Positions 35,846 to 36,621 of a stretch of 36,621 nt of DNA are shown here, in pieces. The stretch is taken from positions 18,720 through 55,340 of the forward strand of contig NZ_JAUMTZ010000011.1 in NCBI RefSeq assembly GCF_030530945.1, in the 5' to 3' direction. A model generated the notes under the pieces. It made no database searches, was not told where the DNA came from, and saw only the letters and a program-made list of their open reading frames with translations. A program made the translations under genes and the position numbers. Positions within the stretch are counted from its first letter, which is position 1. The number at the start of each line of letters is the position of its first letter. The stretch comes from Kocuria sp. Lineage in GTDB: Bacteria; Actinomycetota; Actinomycetes; Actinomycetales; Micrococcaceae.

Positions 35846-36621
35846 ATGTCTGAAACCGTTAACCTGCCCGCACTGGGCGAATCCGTCACCGAGGGAACCG
35901 TCACCCGCTGGCTCAAGCAGGTCGGCGACCAGGTGGCCGTGGACGAGCCCCTGCTGGAGGTCTCCACCGACAAGGTCGACACCGAGGTCCCCTCCCCCGT
36001 GGCCGGCGTGATCGAGAAGATCCTGGTCGAGGAGGACGAGGACGTCGAGGTCGGTGGCGCGCTGGTGGTCATCGGAAACGGCTCCGGCAGCTCCGGCTCC
36101 GACGACGCCGCCCAGGGCGAGTCCTCGGAGTCCCAGGACTCCGAGGAGCAGGCCCCCGAGCCCGCGCAGCAGAGCGAGCCGGAGCAGTCCGAGAAGGCCC
36201 CCCAGGCCGAGGCGAAGCAGTCCTCGGGCAGCTCGGTGGAGGTTACCCTCCCCGCGCTGGGCGAGTCCGTGACCGAGGGCACCGTGACCCGCTGGCTCAA
36301 GCAGGTCGGCGAGCAGATCGAGGTGGACGAGCCCCTGCTGGAGGTCTCCACCGACAAGGTCGACACCGAGGTCCCCTCCCCCGTGGCAGGCACCCTGCTG
36401 GAGATCAAGGTCCAGGAGGACGAGGACGCCGAGGTGGGCCAGGTTCTGGCGCTCGTGGGCGACGAGTCCGCGGCCGGGTCCGCCCCCTCCGGCTCCGACG
36501 ACGGCGGCTCCTCCGAGAAGCCCGCCGCCGAGAAGATCGAGGACGCGGCCACCACCGCCGACTCCGGCGAGAACACGGAGCAGGCCGCGGAGGCCGAGAC
36601 CGAGCAGGCCCCGAAGACAGA
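35846..36621 (+). CDS. sucB: 2-oxoglutarate dehydrogenase-type E2 subunit, dihydrolipoyl acyltransferase (partial, 5' part)
   Basis: Cut by the window end; 258 codons are present. Two lipoyl domains are visible (about 2-80 and 131-208), each with PALGESVTEGTVTRWLKQVG and a DKVD lipoyl-lysine motif, at Lys43 and Lys171. They are joined and followed by Ser/Glu/Gln/Ala-rich flexible linkers. The peripheral-subunit-binding and catalytic domains must lie beyond the window. Two N-terminal lipoyl domains are common in actinobacterial SucB/DlaT, so the substrate (succinyl or acetyl) cannot be fixed from this part; SucB is favoured by the lpdA/pepA context. The ATG at 35846 has GAGAGGGA about 11 bases upstream. 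The two lipoyl domains share 65 identical bases. Confidence 0.92.
   Translation, partial: MSETVNLPALGESVTEGTVTRWLKQVGDQVAVDEPLLEVSTDKVDTEVPSPVAGVIEKILVEEDEDVEVGGALVVIGNGSGSSGSDDAAQGESSESQDSEEQAPEPAQQSEPEQSEKAPQAEAKQSSGSSVEVTLPALGESVTEGTVTRWLKQVGEQIEVDEPLLEVSTDKVDTEVPSPVAGTLLEIKVQEDEDAEVGQVLALVGDESAAGSAPSGSDDGGSSEKPAAEKIEDAATTADSGENTEQAAEAETEQAPKT
35939..36003 (+). repeat. Direct repeat in sucB, copy 1
   Basis: 65 bases identical to 36323-36387, encoding the segment around the lipoyl lysine of the first lipoyl domain. Synonymous positions are also identical. Confidence 0.9.
36323..36387 (+). repeat. Direct repeat in sucB, copy 2
   Basis: Second copy of the 65-base repeat at 35939-36003, in the second lipoyl domain. 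The surrounding domain sequences differ at scattered, mostly synonymous positions. Confidence 0.9.

Overview
This is a very GC-rich (clearly above 70%), gene-dense stretch of an actinobacterial chromosome. GTG starts, GC-saturated third codon positions, hairpin terminators without U-tracts and the gene order (pepA-lpdA-sucB; parC/parE near sigA; a dut/DUF3710/DUF3159/TrkA block next to sepH) point to Micrococcaceae. Kocuria is my best guess, from gene style and order rather than a database match. No tRNA, rRNA, CRISPR array, phage gene or insertion sequence was seen. It is a core-genome region, and much of the first half follows the order I recall for the Rv2689c-Rv2699c neighbourhood of Mycobacterium tuberculosis.

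Layout. 14-2821 (-): aconitase. 2990-6390 (-): a TRAM-domain RNA m5U methyltransferase, translationally coupled to a KimA-like potassium permease. 6455-7932 (+), divergent: two coupled TrkA-type RCK proteins. 7838-10256 (-): dut, DUF3710, a small OB-fold-type protein and DUF3159, the last three tightly packed. 10392-11066 (+) DUF3093 meets 11163-11462 (-) DUF4193 at a strong hairpin. 11774-14159 (+): sepH, then a Pro/Gly-rich membrane-anchored protein. 14348-20591 (-): alkaline-phosphatase-superfamily enzyme, DUF5998, a transmembrane Ser/Thr kinase, and a GNAT/ADP-forming acyl-CoA synthetase fusion of the protein-lysine-acetyltransferase type. 20662-23211 (+) parC and 23272-25380 (-) parE converge. 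25612-25812 (+): a small zinc-ribbon protein. 25930-32447 (-): UbiE-like methyltransferase, sigA, DUF4192, MFS transporter, PAC2 protein. 32665-end (+): leucyl aminopeptidase, dihydrolipoamide dehydrogenase, and the start of the 2-oxo acid dehydrogenase E2 gene, cut by the window edge.

How the genes fit together. Three themes recur. Central carbon metabolism has aconitase at one end and E3/E2 at the other. Potassium homeostasis is represented by the KimA-like carrier facing two RCK proteins across a 64-bp promoter region. Chromosome and cell-cycle functions are dUTPase, SepH, topoisomerase IV and the primary sigma factor.

No obviously new defence or biosynthetic system is present. The points most worth following are the KimA/TrkA pairing, the operon of uncharacterised actinobacterial DUF genes with dut, a kinase apparently co-transcribed with a lysine acetyltransferase, a candidate sigma-R-type promoter in front of sigA, repeated use of -10 boxes spaced for leaderless mRNAs, and a short sequence (GACGACGCCGCC) recurring in intergenic gaps.
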